The position numbers and the translations under genes are program-made. From Opitutaceae bacterium (GTDB taxonomy: Bacteria > Verrucomicrobiota > Verrucomicrobiia > Opitutales > Opitutaceae), in assembly GCA_023269585.1 (NCBI GenBank), contig JAHFTC010000012.1, forward strand, positions 1 to 55,162: a DNA stretch of 55,162 nt, in the 5' to 3' direction. Under the pieces are notes generated by a model. That model was not told the origin of the DNA. It was given only the letters and a program-made list of their open reading frames with translations, and did no database searches. Positions 44,426 through 54,650 of the stretch are shown here, piece after piece; positions within the stretch are counted from its first letter, which is position 1, and each line of letters starts with the position of its first letter.

Positions 44426-44807
44426 TCGAAGGCCGCTTCACCGTCTGCGAAAAGCACACGGAGGCTTCGGTATCGTGGCGGTGGCCGAGGAGGAACTGCC
44501 GCGACGCACAGCCCATGTGTTGATCCCTCACCGGCCGGCCGGCCGCGCAGCCAGTCATCACCGGCGCTGCCGACCGGCACGAGAACCCATGCGTCGGACT
44601 CGGCAAAGCTCTCGTCAGAGCAGTCCCTGTTCCATCCCTTCGCGTTCCCTACAGTCGTCCGGCCCCTTCGAAGCCGGAGAAATACCCTCGCCGCCCGCCG
44701 CGGTTGCGGCCTGATTCCTGCACCCGGCGGAGCCCACCGCCCAAACCACACCAGCTCGGTCCTCGCCCGCGGTCGACCGTTTCCCCGTCGCGCTCCCCCT
44801 CCCTACC
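44426..44807. other. 382-base spacer upstream of the OPT gene
   Basis: No gene, terminator or clear promoter is visible. The sequence is GC-rich with a CCGGCCGGCCG run near 44540. Short open frames on both strands have no recognisable motifs. Confidence 0.4.
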
Positions 44808-46787
44808 ATGTCGATTCCCCACCTTACCGACCAACAGATCGCCGCCTGGTCCCGCGAACAGAAGGACCGCTGGTGGTTCGAAAACGTCTTCCGCGGCGAC
44901 ATGGCGCAACTCACCCTGCGCTCCGCCTTCACCGGCTTCCTGCTCGGCGGGATCCTCGCGGCGACCAACCTCTACATCGGCGCCAAGACCGGCATCTCGG
45001 TGGGCGTGGGCCTCACATCGGTCATTCTTGCGTTCGCCCTCTACCGCGGCCTCGCCCGCGCGGGGCTCGCGGCGGACTTCACCATCCTCGAGAACAACTG
45101 CACGCAGTCCATCGCGACCGCCGCCGGGTACATGACCGCACCGCTGATCTCCGCGCTCGCCGCCTACATGCTTGTCACCGGCACAATTCCGCCGGCCTGG
45201 CACCTCATCGTCTGGCTGGTGGTCGTCGCCCTCATCGGCGTGTTGCTCGCGTTCCCGCTCAAGCGCCGCTTCATCAACGACGAGCAGATGCCCTTTCCCG
45301 AGGGCCGCGCCTGCGGCGTCGTGCTCGACGCGCTGTACCACGGCAAGGGCGACGAGGGCGTCTACAAGGCTCGCTTGCTCGGCCTCACCGCCGGCGCCAC
45401 GGCGTTGTACCAGATGATCGTCAGCGACGGCTGGATGCGCCTGATCCAGTTCAAGCTCCTCCAGCTCCACCGCTGGGCCGGCGTACAGGAGCCCTGGCAC
45501 CTCCACGAGCGCCTCGACACCTATTTCTACGACCTCGCCGCCCGGCTGCACTGGGCGACGCCGCGCATCCTCGGCACGGACATCCGCCAGCTCGGCCTGC
45601 GCCTCACGCTCGATGCCGCCATGCTCGGCGTGGGCGGCCTCATGGGCATCCGTATCGCCTCCAGCGTGATGCTCGGCGCCTTCGTCAACTTCTTCGTGCT
45701 CGCGCCGCTCATGATCCAGCGCGGCGACATCGTGGCCCGCCTCGCGGCCGACGGCTCGACCATCGCGATCTCGCGCACCGAGATCGTGAACCAGTGGGCG
45801 CTCTGGTGGGGCGTCACGATGATGATCGTGGGCTCGCTCATCGGCCTGCTCGGCAAACCGGACCTCTTCAAGAGCCTCTTCCGGCGCAAGCGTGCCGCCT
45901 CCGCCGCCGGCCCCGATGTGCTTGCCCACATCGAGGTGCCGCTCTGGGTGTCGTACGTCGGCCTGCCCTTCGGCGTCGCCGCGGGCGCGTGGGTTTCCCA
46001 CACCTACTTCGGGGTGCCGTGGCTGCTGGCGTTGGCGTCATTCCCGTTGATCGCGGTGCTCACCGTCATCTGCACCAACGCCATGGCGCTCACCTCGTGG
46101 ACGCCCACCGGCGCGCTTTCGAAGATCACGCAGTTCACCATGGGCGCCATCGACCGCTCGAATCCGGCGAGCAACCTCATCCCCGCCGGCATGACCTCCG
46201 AGATCGCCTCCAACGCCGCCAACCTGCTCTCCGACATCAAGCCCGGCTACATGCTCGGCGCCAAACCCCGCCAGCAGGCCATCGGCCACGTGATCGGCAT
46301 CTTCGCCGGCTCGCTCGCCGCCGTGCCGCTCTTCTATCTGCTTTTTCTGCCCCCGCAGGCCGATGGCACCCGTTCGGTGGGCACAATGATCTCCGACCAG
46401 TTCGCGTTTCCCGCCGCCGTGCAGTGGAAAGGCGTGGCCGACCTGATCGCGCACGGGCTGAAAAGCCTGCCGACCTCGGCGCTGGTTTCGATGGCCGTCG
46501 CCGCTCTTGCCGCTGCGGCGTTCGAGATCGCGCGCATCGTCACCAAGGGCCGCTTCCCGCTCTCGGCCGTCTCCATCGGCCTCGGCGTGGTGCTGCCGCC
46601 CGAGGCGAGCTTCACGATGTGGGTCGGTGCGCTGCTCTTCTGGTGGTTCGGCCGCCGCCAAAAGGTCGCCGGCACCCGCGGCCACGCGTTCTGGGTCGAG
46701 GGCTGCGAGCCGATCTGCGCCGGCCTGATCTCGGGCGCCGCGCTCATCGGCATCGGCAACGCGATCCTCAATGTGCTGCTGAACTAG
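44808..46787 (+). CDS. OPT family oligopeptide transporter
   Basis: This 659-residue integral membrane protein belongs to the OPT/YSL transporters, which import short peptides or metal chelates by proton symport. It has the conserved [16 protein letters not shown] near residue 50, an Asn-rich [20 protein letters not shown] region and many hydrophobic segments (about 14). A charged loop [10 protein letters not shown] is cytoplasmic. The ATG at 44808 is preceded by a weak ribosome-binding region. It ends 170 bases before the first chemoreceptor. Confidence 0.88.
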   Translation: MSIPHLTDQQIAAWSREQKDRWWFENVFRGDMAQLTLRSAFTGFLLGGILAATNLYIGAKTGISVGVGLTSVILAFALYRGLARAGLAADFTILENNCTQSIATAAGYMTAPLISALAAYMLVTGTIPPAWHLIVWLVVVALIGVLLAFPLKRRFINDEQMPFPEGRACGVVLDALYHGKGDEGVYKARLLGLTAGATALYQMIVSDGWMRLIQFKLLQLHRWAGVQEPWHLHERLDTYFYDLAARLHWATPRILGTDIRQLGLRLTLDAAMLGVGGLMGIRIASSVMLGAFVNFFVLAPLMIQRGDIVARLAADGSTIAISRTEIVNQWALWWGVTMMIVGSLIGLLGKPDLFKSLFRRKRAASAAGPDVLAHIEVPLWVSYVGLPFGVAAGAWVSHTYFGVPWLLALASFPLIAVLTVICTNAMALTSWTPTGALSKITQFTMGAIDRSNPASNLIPAGMTSEIASNAANLLSDIKPGYMLGAKPRQQAIGHVIGIFAGSLAAVPLFYLLFLPPQADGTRSVGTMISDQFAFPAAVQWKGVADLIAHGLKSLPTSALVSMAVAALAAAAFEIARIVTKGRFPLSAVSIGLGVVLPPEASFTMWVGALLFWWFGRRQKVAGTRGHAFWVEGCEPICAGLISGAALIGIGNAILNVLLN

Positions 46788-46959
46788 GCCGCGCCCCTGT
46801 TGGGGCGCCACGTTTCCGCCCACCCGGCACGCCTCGCGTGGCCGTGCTTCCGCCTGCGCACCCCAATCGGGTGGGCGCAAATCCCACCGATTTCGCTCAA
46901 GCGATGCCGCCCCCCATCCGATTCATGCGGGCCCCTTCAGCGCCCCGCTCATCCTCCCC

Positions 46960-48879
46960 GTGAAATCGCGCATCGCCCTCCGCCACACGATGATCCTGCT
47001 CGTCACCGTGCCGCTTGTCGCCGCACTGGTGATCGCCCTCCAGCAACTCAAACGCCTCACCACCCAGGCCAGCGGCCTCACCCGGATGGGCCAGGCCGTG
47101 GAGATCGCCGTCCACCTCGGCCAGCTCTCCGATTCGCTGCAGCTCGAGATGCAGGATTGCTGGAACGGATACATCCGCCCCGACAACCCGACCGTCTTCC
47201 AGGGCCACATCGACCACAGCAAGAAACTGGTCGAGACGCTCCGGGAAGACCTGCGCCGGATCGACCTCGCGCAGTTCAACGCCGATTTCAGCAAGAGCGT
47301 CCCGCTCGTCATCCAGCGCTGCGGCGAGCTTGCCCCGCCGCGCGACTTCTTCCTCGCCGTGCGCCCGGGCGACGACCGCAGCAAGCGCACTTTCCATCCC
47401 GACCACGTCTACCGCCCGATCCTCGAGCCCCTCAATGTCGCGCTGCGCTCACTGGTCGGCGAATCCGACGAACTCGCCGTGCGCCTGCGCATGCAGACCA
47501 TCGTCGCCTGCGGTGAATTCCTCGACAACGCCATGCTCGAGTCCGGCATGTACTGCTACGCCCACGAGTGCGGCGTGCTGCCCGATGCCCGCGACTACGC
47601 CAATGTCGAGTTCGCCACCGTCTGGCGCCGCTGGATGGAGGCCAACCTCCCTTCGGACACCGTGGCGGACCTGCATCCCTTCCTCGCCAAGGTTTTCAGC
47701 GATCCGATCTACACCCGCGCCGACCAGATCGTCCGCAACTTCAAGCAACCCGCGGAGGGCGCGAAACGGTTCTTCCCCGCCGACAACGACTCGGGCTGGC
47801 GCCAGGCCGCTGAGAAGGAACGTTTCCCCCTCCTCGCCGCCATGGGGCCGCACCTGCTGCAGGAGCTGCAGTCCTTCATCGCCGACTACCTCGCCTCCGT
47901 CCAACGCCAGCGCTGGCTCGTGCTCGGCGCGCTCACGCTGATCCTGGCGCTCACCGGCGTCATCGCGTTCTGGCGTGCCCGCGCGATCTACCGCGCCGTC
48001 GCCTCTACCGTGACCTCGCTGCACGGCGCCGCCGACCATCTCGCCACGGCCGCCCATCGCATCGGTGCCACCTCGCAACAACTCGCCGATGTCGCCTCCA
48101 GCAAAGCCGCCGCCCTCGAGGAAACGGCCGCGTCGCTCGAGGAACTCACCGCCACCAACGCCCGCAACGCCGAGCACACCCAGACCGCCGCCGCACGCGT
48201 TCGCGAAACCTCCCGCCTCTCCGACGAGACCATGCGGTCGATCCAGGAACTCGTGGCCTCGATGGAGGGCGTGGCCCGTTCGAGCGAGCAGACCGGCCAG
48301 ATCGTCAAATCCATCGACGAGATCGCCTTCCAGACCAACCTCCTCGCCCTCAACGCCTCGATCGAGGCCGCCCGCGCCGGCGAGGCCGGGGCCGGCTTCG
48401 CCGTCGTCGCCGAGGAGGTCCGCACGCTCGCCAAACGAGTCGCCGAGGCCGCCGCCAACACCGCCAAACTTATCGCCGAGGCCAATACGATGGTGACCCG
48501 CGGCCGCGAACTCACCGGCGAGGTCGACGGCGCCTTCCGCGAAGTCGACACCATCGCCCGCTCCGCTGGAGCCACCATGGCCGACCTCGCCGCCCAGACC
48601 CGGGACATGCTCGAACGCATCAAAGCGATCAATACGCTCGCCCACGGTCTCGACCAGACCACGCAGCAGGGCGCCGCCCATGCCGAACAGAACGCGGCCT
48701 CGGCGCAGCTGATCGCCCACCAGACCCGGGCCACTTGGGCCACGATCGCCTCCATCGCCAGCCTCGTCGGCCACGACGCCGAGCCCGGCGCGCCCGCCGC
48801 CCAAGTCCCACCCGATCCGCCCCACCCCGCCAGGCTCCAGCGGACGGCCGCCCCCGTCGAACAGGAGGTCGCCCGATGA
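46960..48879 (+). CDS. Methyl-accepting chemotaxis protein (first of a tandem pair)
   Basis: This 639-residue chemoreceptor uses a GTG start at 46960. It has a membrane helix (about 11-30), a helical periplasmic sensor of about 285 residues, a second membrane helix (about 318-338) and the signalling domain with the hairpin tip near 451-475 ([20 protein letters not shown]). No HAMP linker is seen; the signalling coiled coil starts almost directly after the membrane. The C terminus lacks the NWETF pentapeptide. It overlaps the next receptor by 4 bases. Confidence 0.9.
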   Translation: MKSRIALRHTMILLVTVPLVAALVIALQQLKRLTTQASGLTRMGQAVEIAVHLGQLSDSLQLEMQDCWNGYIRPDNPTVFQGHIDHSKKLVETLREDLRRIDLAQFNADFSKSVPLVIQRCGELAPPRDFFLAVRPGDDRSKRTFHPDHVYRPILEPLNVALRSLVGESDELAVRLRMQTIVACGEFLDNAMLESGMYCYAHECGVLPDARDYANVEFATVWRRWMEANLPSDTVADLHPFLAKVFSDPIYTRADQIVRNFKQPAEGAKRFFPADNDSGWRQAAEKERFPLLAAMGPHLLQELQSFIADYLASVQRQRWLVLGALTLILALTGVIAFWRARAIYRAVASTVTSLHGAADHLATAAHRIGATSQQLADVASSKAAALEETAASLEELTATNARNAEHTQTAAARVRETSRLSDETMRSIQELVASMEGVARSSEQTGQIVKSIDEIAFQTNLLALNASIEAARAGEAGAGFAVVAEEVRTLAKRVAEAAANTAKLIAEANTMVTRGRELTGEVDGAFREVDTIARSAGATMADLAAQTRDMLERIKAINTLAHGLDQTTQQGAAHAEQNAASAQLIAHQTRATWATIASIASLVGHDAEPGAPAAQVPPDPPHPARLQRTAAPVEQEVAR

Positions 48880-50669
48880 AACACACGTCTCTCTCCGCCA
48901 AGCTCTGGGCGCTCGTGCTGCTGCCGCTGTGCGGCGCGCTCGTTTTCGCCGCCTTCGGCTTCGCCCGCCTTCACCGCCAGTCCGCGCGCCTCGCGGACAT
49001 GCGCAGCCACGCCGCCCTTCTCGCCGAGTTCGGCCAGCTGCAGAACAACCTGCGCCGCGAACGCGCGGCCGCCGATGCCCTCGGCCACGGCACCACCGTG
49101 ACCGATCTCCGCACGCACGCCGCGGCGGCCGATGCGAGTGTCGCCCGCGCCCGGGCGCATCTTGGAGCCGACGCTGCTCTGGCCGCCCCTTCCCATCCCT
49201 TGCGCCGGGCGGCCGACACGGTGTTTGCCGCGTATTCACAGCTCGAAGCCGCGCGGCGCGGGCCCGCCGACGGCGCCGTCGCCGCGGCGCAGCTGGCGGC
49301 GTACCCCGAGGTCTCCCGCGCCATCGTCGCCTTCTCCCGCGAATTGGCGGTGGTCTGCGACACCGTCCCGCTGCGGGCCCGGCTCGACGGCTGGAAATGG
49401 TTCGGCGAACTCCAGCGCCAGACCGACGAGGAGGAGATCGTCGCTGCCCGCACGATCCGGCAGGCGCGCACCAGCATGGGGCTTCTCATCGAGGTCAGCA
49501 TCGCCACGAAACAACGACGCGCGTTGCAGCAATACACCGCCCAGATGGCCCCGCCCGAGCTCTGGAGCTACTGGCGCGAGGTCTTCGCCGATCCCGCCTA
49601 CGTGCGCGCCGACGAACTCGTCGACTCCCTCTATGACACCCGGACGCGCGAGCCCGTGCCGCCGGACACCAAGATCGTGCCCGACTGGCTCGCGGCCGTC
49701 GGCCAGCGCACGCGCCTGCTCGAGTCCGTGCCCGGTCGTCTGTCCGCCGATCTCGAAACCTTCCTGACCGCCGCCCTCGCCCAAAACCGTCGGGAGACGG
49801 GCACGCTCCTGACCCTCGCCCTCGGTCTGGCCGCGCTCGCGGCCGTGATCGCCACCTGGTTGATTCGCAGACTCGACCACCAGCTGCGGGGCTCCCTTGC
49901 CGAGCTCACTGGCGGAGCCGACGCGATTTCCGGCGCCGTGGGCGAGTCCAGCGAGACGATCGCGGAGCTCAGCACCGCCACGGCCGAGGAAAGTACACGT
50001 TTGGGCGAGTTGTGCACCGCGGTCACCGAGCTCAAGGAGGTCAACGCCGTCACGACCACGCACGCCGAGTCGGGGACCGAACGCATCACACAACTCGAGG
50101 CGCATCTCACCGCCTCCACCGCGTTGATGCAGACCTTGGCGACGACGATCACCGGGATCGACACCACGAGCCGCAACACGATCCGCATCGTCAAGACGAT
50201 CGACGAGATCGCCTTCCAGACCAACATTCTCGCGCTCAACGCCGCCATCGAGGCCGCCCGGGCCGGCGAGGTCGGGGCCGGTTTCGCCGTCGTCGCCGAA
50301 GAGGTCCGCACGCTCGCCAAGCGCGTCGCCGCGGCGTCGGCCGAGACCGCCCGTCTCGTCGAGGAGGCGCGCAGCGGTGTGGGCCGCGGCCTCGAGTTGC
50401 GTGGCGCAGTCGAGAACGCCATCGGCGAAGTCGCTGCGAACGCCACCAAGGCGAGATCCTTGCTCGGCGAAATCCGCAGCTCCACCCGGGAGATGATGGG
50501 AGGCATCGAGCAGATCGCTCAGGCTGCTCCCCTGCTGCAGAGTTCCAGCGAACAGACCGGGCAGATCGCCCGCGAAGCTCACGACACGGTCCGTTCAACC
50601 GGCGAAACCTCGGAAACCCTCCGCAACGCCATCGGCCAGCTCGAGCAGCTGGTCGGCGCGCGCCGCTGA
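48876..50669 (+). CDS. Methyl-accepting chemotaxis protein (second of a tandem pair, NIT-like sensor)
   Basis: This 597-residue receptor is preceded by a strong AGGAGGT site (48863-48869). The sensor domain carries [15 protein letters not shown], resembling the NIT (nitrate/nitrite sensing) family. [17 protein letters not shown] parallels [17 protein letters not shown] in the first receptor, so the two are diverged tandem duplicates. A second membrane helix lies about residue 310-331, and the hairpin tip [20 protein letters not shown] near 440. No HAMP and no NWETF. No che genes adjoin. Confidence 0.9.
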   Translation: MKHTSLSAKLWALVLLPLCGALVFAAFGFARLHRQSARLADMRSHAALLAEFGQLQNNLRRERAAADALGHGTTVTDLRTHAAAADASVARARAHLGADAALAAPSHPLRRAADTVFAAYSQLEAARRGPADGAVAAAQLAAYPEVSRAIVAFSRELAVVCDTVPLRARLDGWKWFGELQRQTDEEEIVAARTIRQARTSMGLLIEVSIATKQRRALQQYTAQMAPPELWSYWREVFADPAYVRADELVDSLYDTRTREPVPPDTKIVPDWLAAVGQRTRLLESVPGRLSADLETFLTAALAQNRRETGTLLTLALGLAALAAVIATWLIRRLDHQLRGSLAELTGGADAISGAVGESSETIAELSTATAEESTRLGELCTAVTELKEVNAVTTTHAESGTERITQLEAHLTASTALMQTLATTITGIDTTSRNTIRIVKTIDEIAFQTNILALNAAIEAARAGEVGAGFAVVAEEVRTLAKRVAAASAETARLVEEARSGVGRGLELRGAVENAIGEVAANATKARSLLGEIRSSTREMMGGIEQIAQAAPLLQSSSEQTGQIAREAHDTVRSTGETSETLRNAIGQLEQLVGARR

Positions 50670-50703
50670 AAAAGCCGTCCGTTCCCGTCCGAAGTCCAAC
50701 CCG

Positions 50704-50728
50704 CCCCGGCCCTCCGCCGGGGTTTTTT
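50704..50728 (+). terminator. Intrinsic terminator after the chemoreceptor pair
   Basis: CCCCGGC (50704-50710) pairs with GCCGGGG (50716-50722), followed by TTTTTT (50723-50728). It lies 35 bases after the stop codon. Confidence 0.9.
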
Positions 50729-50876
50729 GCATACCGGCCCCGCGTTTTGGCGAATTTCGCCGCCACGCTCCCAAATTCCCTCTTGCCCGGGTCCACCAAA
50801 CCCGAAAGAACTTCGGTCCCACTTTTCGCGTACTTCCCAAGGAAGGGCGCGGCGTTCCTCGTCACACCTCCGTTTC

Positions 50877-52634
50877 ATGCAAAGTTTCTCGGCGCAATGC
50901 CTCGACATGGCCCGCTCCATGTTGAGCCACAATCTCGACGCGATTAATCCCGACGGCACCGTCACCCCCGTCCCCGGCGAAATCCAGCGTCCCGACGATC
51001 CCGGCCACGCCGCCATGGCCATCGGCGAGTTTTATCGCGCCACCGGCGAAGCCACCCTCGCAGGCAAGGATCTCATCGATCTCGCGGCCCGCTGCATCAC
51101 CGCTCAGGCCTTCACCGAGCCGATCGCCGAAAACGGCCTCGCCTACGCCGCGCTCGGCCTCCTGTCCTTCGGCCCGTCCAAGGAGCGCAACCCGGTTTGG
51201 GAGCGCTTGGTCGAAGAGACCCGAGTCCGCCTCGACAAGCAGCTGCTCACCCGCAGCGACTACGACAACCACTGGCAGTCCTTCAACGTCGCCAAGGCCG
51301 TCGCCCGCTACTCCCTAGGTCTCTCCAAGAAGGATGAGACTTCCCGTCTGATCGAACGCATGGTCGAGCGCATCGACGCCACCAGCTCCAGCGGTTTCTT
51401 CGACGACGCCTCCGAAGGCATCGGCGGCAACTTCAGCCTCTACGGTGTGATGAACTTCGTCTTCATCCGCCAGGCCCTCCAGCTCCACGCCAACTCCGGC
51501 GTGCGCGAGCGCAAGCTGCCCACCCTCCGCACCTACGCCGAGAAGTACGTGCGCCTCATGCCCGACATGGTCCGCGCCGATGGCCTCGGCTGGGCCTACG
51601 GTCGCAGCTCCGGCGCCTACGGCCAGATGCACTGCATCAGCCTCATCCTGCAGGCGTTCCGCGACGGCTGGATCGCCGACGACCAGAAGGCGAAGTACCA
51701 CGACATCCTCCGTCGCCTCTTCTTCTTCTTCTACGCGACCTACCTCGACCAGGAGCATGGCTTCATGGTGGTGCGCGACACCGAGCGCACCTCGATGGAA
51801 GGCCACACCACCCGCTTGGCCAACTTCGACGGCGCCCGTTACCTCTGCCAGTGGTCGCGCCTGTCCAAGACCGTCAGCGCTCCCGAGGCGTCCAAGGGCG
51901 AACCCGCCCGCACCTCCGGCCGCTTCGTCATCTTCGACAAGGCCAACCGCAAGGAACAGGGCCTCTTCCTCTATCGCGACGCCGAGAGCGGCCTGCACGT
52001 CCAACTCCCGTTGATCAGCGCCGGCGCCGCCGCCACCGCCGACAACCTGCCGTTCCCGCACGCCCCCGGTCTCTTCGACTGGCCGACCGCTGTCTACGCG
52101 CCGGTCATGATCCCGGAGCTCACGTTCGGCGAGAACGTCACCATCCCCGGCTTCTACGGCAAGCAGTGCGTCACCGGCCTCGGCCTGCGCAATTCGTTCT
52201 TCTTCCGTTACGAACAACCCGAGTTGATCAACCTCCAGGAGAAGACCGTCCAGGGCATCGGCTCCGTGAAGGTCAACTGGAACTTCGCCGGCAACAAGGT
52301 CACCGCCGAGTGGATCTACACGGTCAAGAACCAGGTCACGCTCGACAAGTTCCGCTTCGCCCTCTGCATCGCGGCCCCGCACTCGCACCAGCGCCTCGGC
52401 ATCTCCCCGATGCTCGGACAGCAGGGCGTGCGCTGCAGCGTCATCAAGGACGACTTCCAAGGCGTCTGGCAGGAGACCGAGGTTGTCAGCCAAGACCCGA
52501 ACTACCGGACCAACTACGGCAAGGTGCACTACATGCAGTACCTGGTGCGCGACCACTCGCTGGTCATGCGCCCCGGCCAGCAGTATCGCTTCTCCGTCAG
52601 CTTTGAGCCCGACATCACGCTGATCGAAGCCTGA
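50877..52634 (+). CDS. Predicted alpha-toroid protein with C-terminal beta domain, unknown function
   Basis: This 585-residue protein has no signal peptide. The first 330 residues look like an alpha/alpha toroid: regular paired helices and motifs such as DDPGHAAMAIGEFYRATG, YDNHWQSFNVAKAVARY and DGLGWAYGRSSGAYGQMHC. The rest resembles a beta-sandwich (GSVKVNWNFAGNKVTAEW, YRFSVSFEPDITLIEA). This layout recalls polysaccharide lyases and unsaturated-glycan hydrolases, but I cannot assign chemistry. A well-formed terminator follows; start ATG 50877 excludes a spurious upstream extension. Confidence 0.65.
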   Translation: MQSFSAQCLDMARSMLSHNLDAINPDGTVTPVPGEIQRPDDPGHAAMAIGEFYRATGEATLAGKDLIDLAARCITAQAFTEPIAENGLAYAALGLLSFGPSKERNPVWERLVEETRVRLDKQLLTRSDYDNHWQSFNVAKAVARYSLGLSKKDETSRLIERMVERIDATSSSGFFDDASEGIGGNFSLYGVMNFVFIRQALQLHANSGVRERKLPTLRTYAEKYVRLMPDMVRADGLGWAYGRSSGAYGQMHCISLILQAFRDGWIADDQKAKYHDILRRLFFFFYATYLDQEHGFMVVRDTERTSMEGHTTRLANFDGARYLCQWSRLSKTVSAPEASKGEPARTSGRFVIFDKANRKEQGLFLYRDAESGLHVQLPLISAGAAATADNLPFPHAPGLFDWPTAVYAPVMIPELTFGENVTIPGFYGKQCVTGLGLRNSFFFRYEQPELINLQEKTVQGIGSVKVNWNFAGNKVTAEWIYTVKNQVTLDKFRFALCIAAPHSHQRLGISPMLGQQGVRCSVIKDDFQGVWQETEVVSQDPNYRTNYGKVHYMQYLVRDHSLVMRPGQQYRFSVSFEPDITLIEA

Positions 52635-52653
52635 CGGCTTCGCTCCACGCAGG

Positions 52654-52702
52654 TTTCGAGTTTTGAGTTTCGGGTTTCGAGTTCCCGGATTCCGCAATCT
52701 CC
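52654..52702. repeat. 7-base periodic array (TTTCGAG type)
   Basis: Seven heptamers in register: TTTCGAG, TTTTGAG, TTTCGGG, TTTCGAG, TTCCCGG, ATTCCGC, AATCTCC. It begins 20 bases after the stop of the toroid gene. It is inverted relative to the array at 53284-53346, and the four-helix gene lies between them. Confidence 0.8.
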
Positions 52703-52707
52703 CCAAG

Positions 52708-52732
52708 GGCGCCGTTTCAACGGCGCCTTTTT
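52708..52732 (+). terminator. Intrinsic terminator after the toroid gene
   Basis: The arms GGCGCCGTT (52708-52716) and AACGGCGCC (52719-52727) are inverses, followed by TTTTT. It is separated from the stop codon by the heptad array. Confidence 0.85.
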
Positions 52733-52830
52733 GTTTGAGGTTGGTGGAGGATCGTCAGCGAGTGCCTCGAACCCGGTGACGAATTCCAGGTTGCCCGTCG
52801 ACGCGGCGCCTTCGCATTGTTCGTCACACC

Positions 52831-53280
52831 ATGCCCACCTTCGCTCGATTCGAGGACATCGAAGCTTGGCAAACGGGACGGATGCTTCGCCGTCTGGTCT
52901 ACAGCTACACTCGCAAACCGGTCTTCGCTGCCGACCGCGATCTTGTCTCGCAGATTCGCGCGGCGGCGCAGTCGGTCACATCGAATATCGCCGAGGGCTT
53001 CGAGCGTGGCGGCAACCGCGAGTTCTGCCAGTTTCTCTCGATTGCCAAGGGATCGGTGGCCGAGGTGAAAGACCAGCTCTACACCGCGATCGACGAGAAC
53101 TACATCACTCAGTCCGAGTTTGCCGAAGCCTTCACGCTCGCCGAAACCGCCGCTCGCCAGATTGGCGGATTGATCCGTTATCTTCAGCAATCCGATATCC
53201 GCGGCCCGAAGTTCAAAACCACCGCCGTCAAGAGTCCGTCACGCACCGATGCCTCCGCGCTTGCGAACCCGAAGCCTTAG
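52831..53280 (+). CDS. Four-helix-bundle protein (23S rRNA intervening-sequence type)
   Basis: This 149-residue protein matches the small S23/four-helix-bundle family: FEDIEAWQTGRMLRRLVYSY, IRAAAQSVTSNIAEGFERGG and FLSIAKGSVAEVKDQLYTAIDENY are typical. Members were first found in insertions in 23S rRNA genes and relatives act as accessory proteins of diversity-generating retroelements. No reverse transcriptase is in the window. The C-terminal 30 residues are an atypical tail. It is bracketed by inverted heptad arrays. Confidence 0.88.
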   Translation: MPTFARFEDIEAWQTGRMLRRLVYSYTRKPVFAADRDLVSQIRAAAQSVTSNIAEGFERGGNREFCQFLSIAKGSVAEVKDQLYTAIDENYITQSEFAEAFTLAETAARQIGGLIRYLQQSDIRGPKFKTTAVKSPSRTDASALANPKP

Positions 53281-53283
53281 GCG

Positions 53284-53346
53284 CGAGACTTGAAACCCTT
53301 CCGATGTCCGTCCCGAAGCTCGAAACCCGAAACCCGAAACGCGGCG
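53284..53346. repeat. 7-base periodic array upstream of hisF
   Basis: Nine heptamers: CGAGACT, TGAAACC, CTTCCGA, TGTCCGT, CCCGAAG, CTCGAAA, CCCGAAA, CCCGAAA, CGCGGCG. It is the inverse of the TTTCGAG array at 52654 and ends 16 bases before the hisF start. Confidence 0.8.
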
Positions 53347-53362
53347 GCAACGCCGTCGCCTC

Positions 53363-54124
53363 ATGCTGAGCCGCCGCATCATCCCCTGCCTCGACGTCAC
53401 CGCCGGCCGCGTCGTCAAAGGCGTGAAGTTCGAGCAACTCCGCGACGCCGGCGATCCCGTCGCCTGCGCCCGCGCCTACGACGCCCAGGGCGCCGACGAA
53501 CTCGTCTTCCTCGACATCACCGCCTCCAGCGACCAGCGCGCGATCATGCACGATGTCGTCGCCGCGACCGCCGAGCAGTGTTTCATGCCGCTCACCGTCG
53601 GCGGCGGCCTGCGCACCGTCGAGGACATCCGCAAGATGCTTCACGCCGGCGCCGACAAGGTCTCGCTCAACACCGCCGCCGTGCTCGGGCCGGACCTCAT
53701 CCGCGACAGCGCGCGCAAGTTCGGCAACCAGTGCATCGTCCTCGCCATCGACGCCCGCCGCGAACCCGACGGCCAGTCCTGGAGGGTCTACACCCACGGC
53801 GGCCGGAAACGCACCGAGCTCGACGTTGTTGAATGGGCCAAACTCGGCGTCTCCCTCGGCGCCGGCGAGATCCTGCTCACCTCGATGGACTGCGATGGCA
53901 TGCTCAACGGCTACGACATCGAACTCACCCGCCGCGTGAGCGAAGCCGTCGAGGTGCCCGTGATCGCCTCCGGTGGCGCTGGCACGCTCGAGCATCTCGC
54001 CGAGGTTCTGACCAAAGGGGGCGCCAGCGCTGTGCTCGCCGCCTCGATCTTCCACTTCGGTACGTTCACCGTCCCTCAGGCTAAGGATTTCCTCGCGAGC
54101 CGCGACATCCCGGTCCGCCGCTGA
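53363..54124 (+). CDS. hisF: Imidazole glycerol phosphate synthase, cyclase subunit
   Basis: This 253-residue TIM-barrel enzyme forms imidazole glycerol phosphate and AICAR with HisH-supplied ammonia in histidine synthesis. Catalytic Asp11 (IIPCLD) and Asp130 (VLAID) are present, with LTVGGGLRT and the phosphate loop [11 protein letters not shown]. Its length is canonical. No hisH or hisA adjoins, so the pathway is dispersed. Confidence 0.96.
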   Translation: MLSRRIIPCLDVTAGRVVKGVKFEQLRDAGDPVACARAYDAQGADELVFLDITASSDQRAIMHDVVAATAEQCFMPLTVGGGLRTVEDIRKMLHAGADKVSLNTAAVLGPDLIRDSARKFGNQCIVLAIDARREPDGQSWRVYTHGGRKRTELDVVEWAKLGVSLGAGEILLTSMDCDGMLNGYDIELTRRVSEAVEVPVIASGGAGTLEHLAEVLTKGGASAVLAASIFHFGTFTVPQAKDFLASRDIPVRR

Positions 54125-54194
54125 GGGTACGCCAACTTCACAAGGTCGCCGCTTGGCGGTTGCGCCGGCGGCAGCGTCCCCCAACTTCGCGCAC

Positions 54195-54632
54195 ATGCAG
54201 GACCGACTCGCGGAACTCCTCCGTCAGCGCGCACTCGTCGCCGAACATCTGGCCTGGTTGGACCGCGAGATCGCCACCGAGGCGACCGCGACTGCCGCTC
54301 CGGCCGTCGCAGCCGCGGCGAATGCCGCCGCGGCCCCCCAAACGGCGGTCCCTCCCGCGCCGCCTGCGCCGGTCGTCATCGCCGCGCTCTCCACCCAAGC
54401 CGCCTCCGAGGCGGCTCCGACTCCACCGCAGGCCGCCGAGCCCCACGCCTCCTTGCTCCCCGAACATCGGCCGACGGACATCAAGCAGGACGTCAAACGG
54501 GGATGCTTCCTCTACATGGCCATCGCCACATTGCTGATCGTCGCCCTTGGTGCGCTTTTGGTCTGGGCCAGCCAGCAGTACAAGAAGACCCACCCTGCGA
54601 AACCGTCGGTCGAGCAACCGTCGGACTACTGA
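54195..54632 (+). CDS. Small membrane protein with Ala/Pro-rich N-terminal half
   Basis: This predicted 145-residue protein has a helical start (MQDRLAELLRQRALVAEHLAW), a long Ala/Pro/Thr-rich region (about 35-85), and one membrane helix near residues 108-130 (CFLYMAIATLLIVALGALLV). A short charged tail follows. ATG 54195 is preferred over a TTG at 54153. The function is unknown. It lies 70 bases downstream of hisF and may be cotranscribed. Confidence 0.6.
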   Translation: MQDRLAELLRQRALVAEHLAWLDREIATEATATAAPAVAAAANAAAAPQTAVPPAPPAPVVIAALSTQAASEAAPTPPQAAEPHASLLPEHRPTDIKQDVKRGCFLYMAIATLLIVALGALLVWASQQYKKTHPAKPSVEQPSDY

Positions 54633-54650
54633 GCGGGTCGATCGCGCGCC

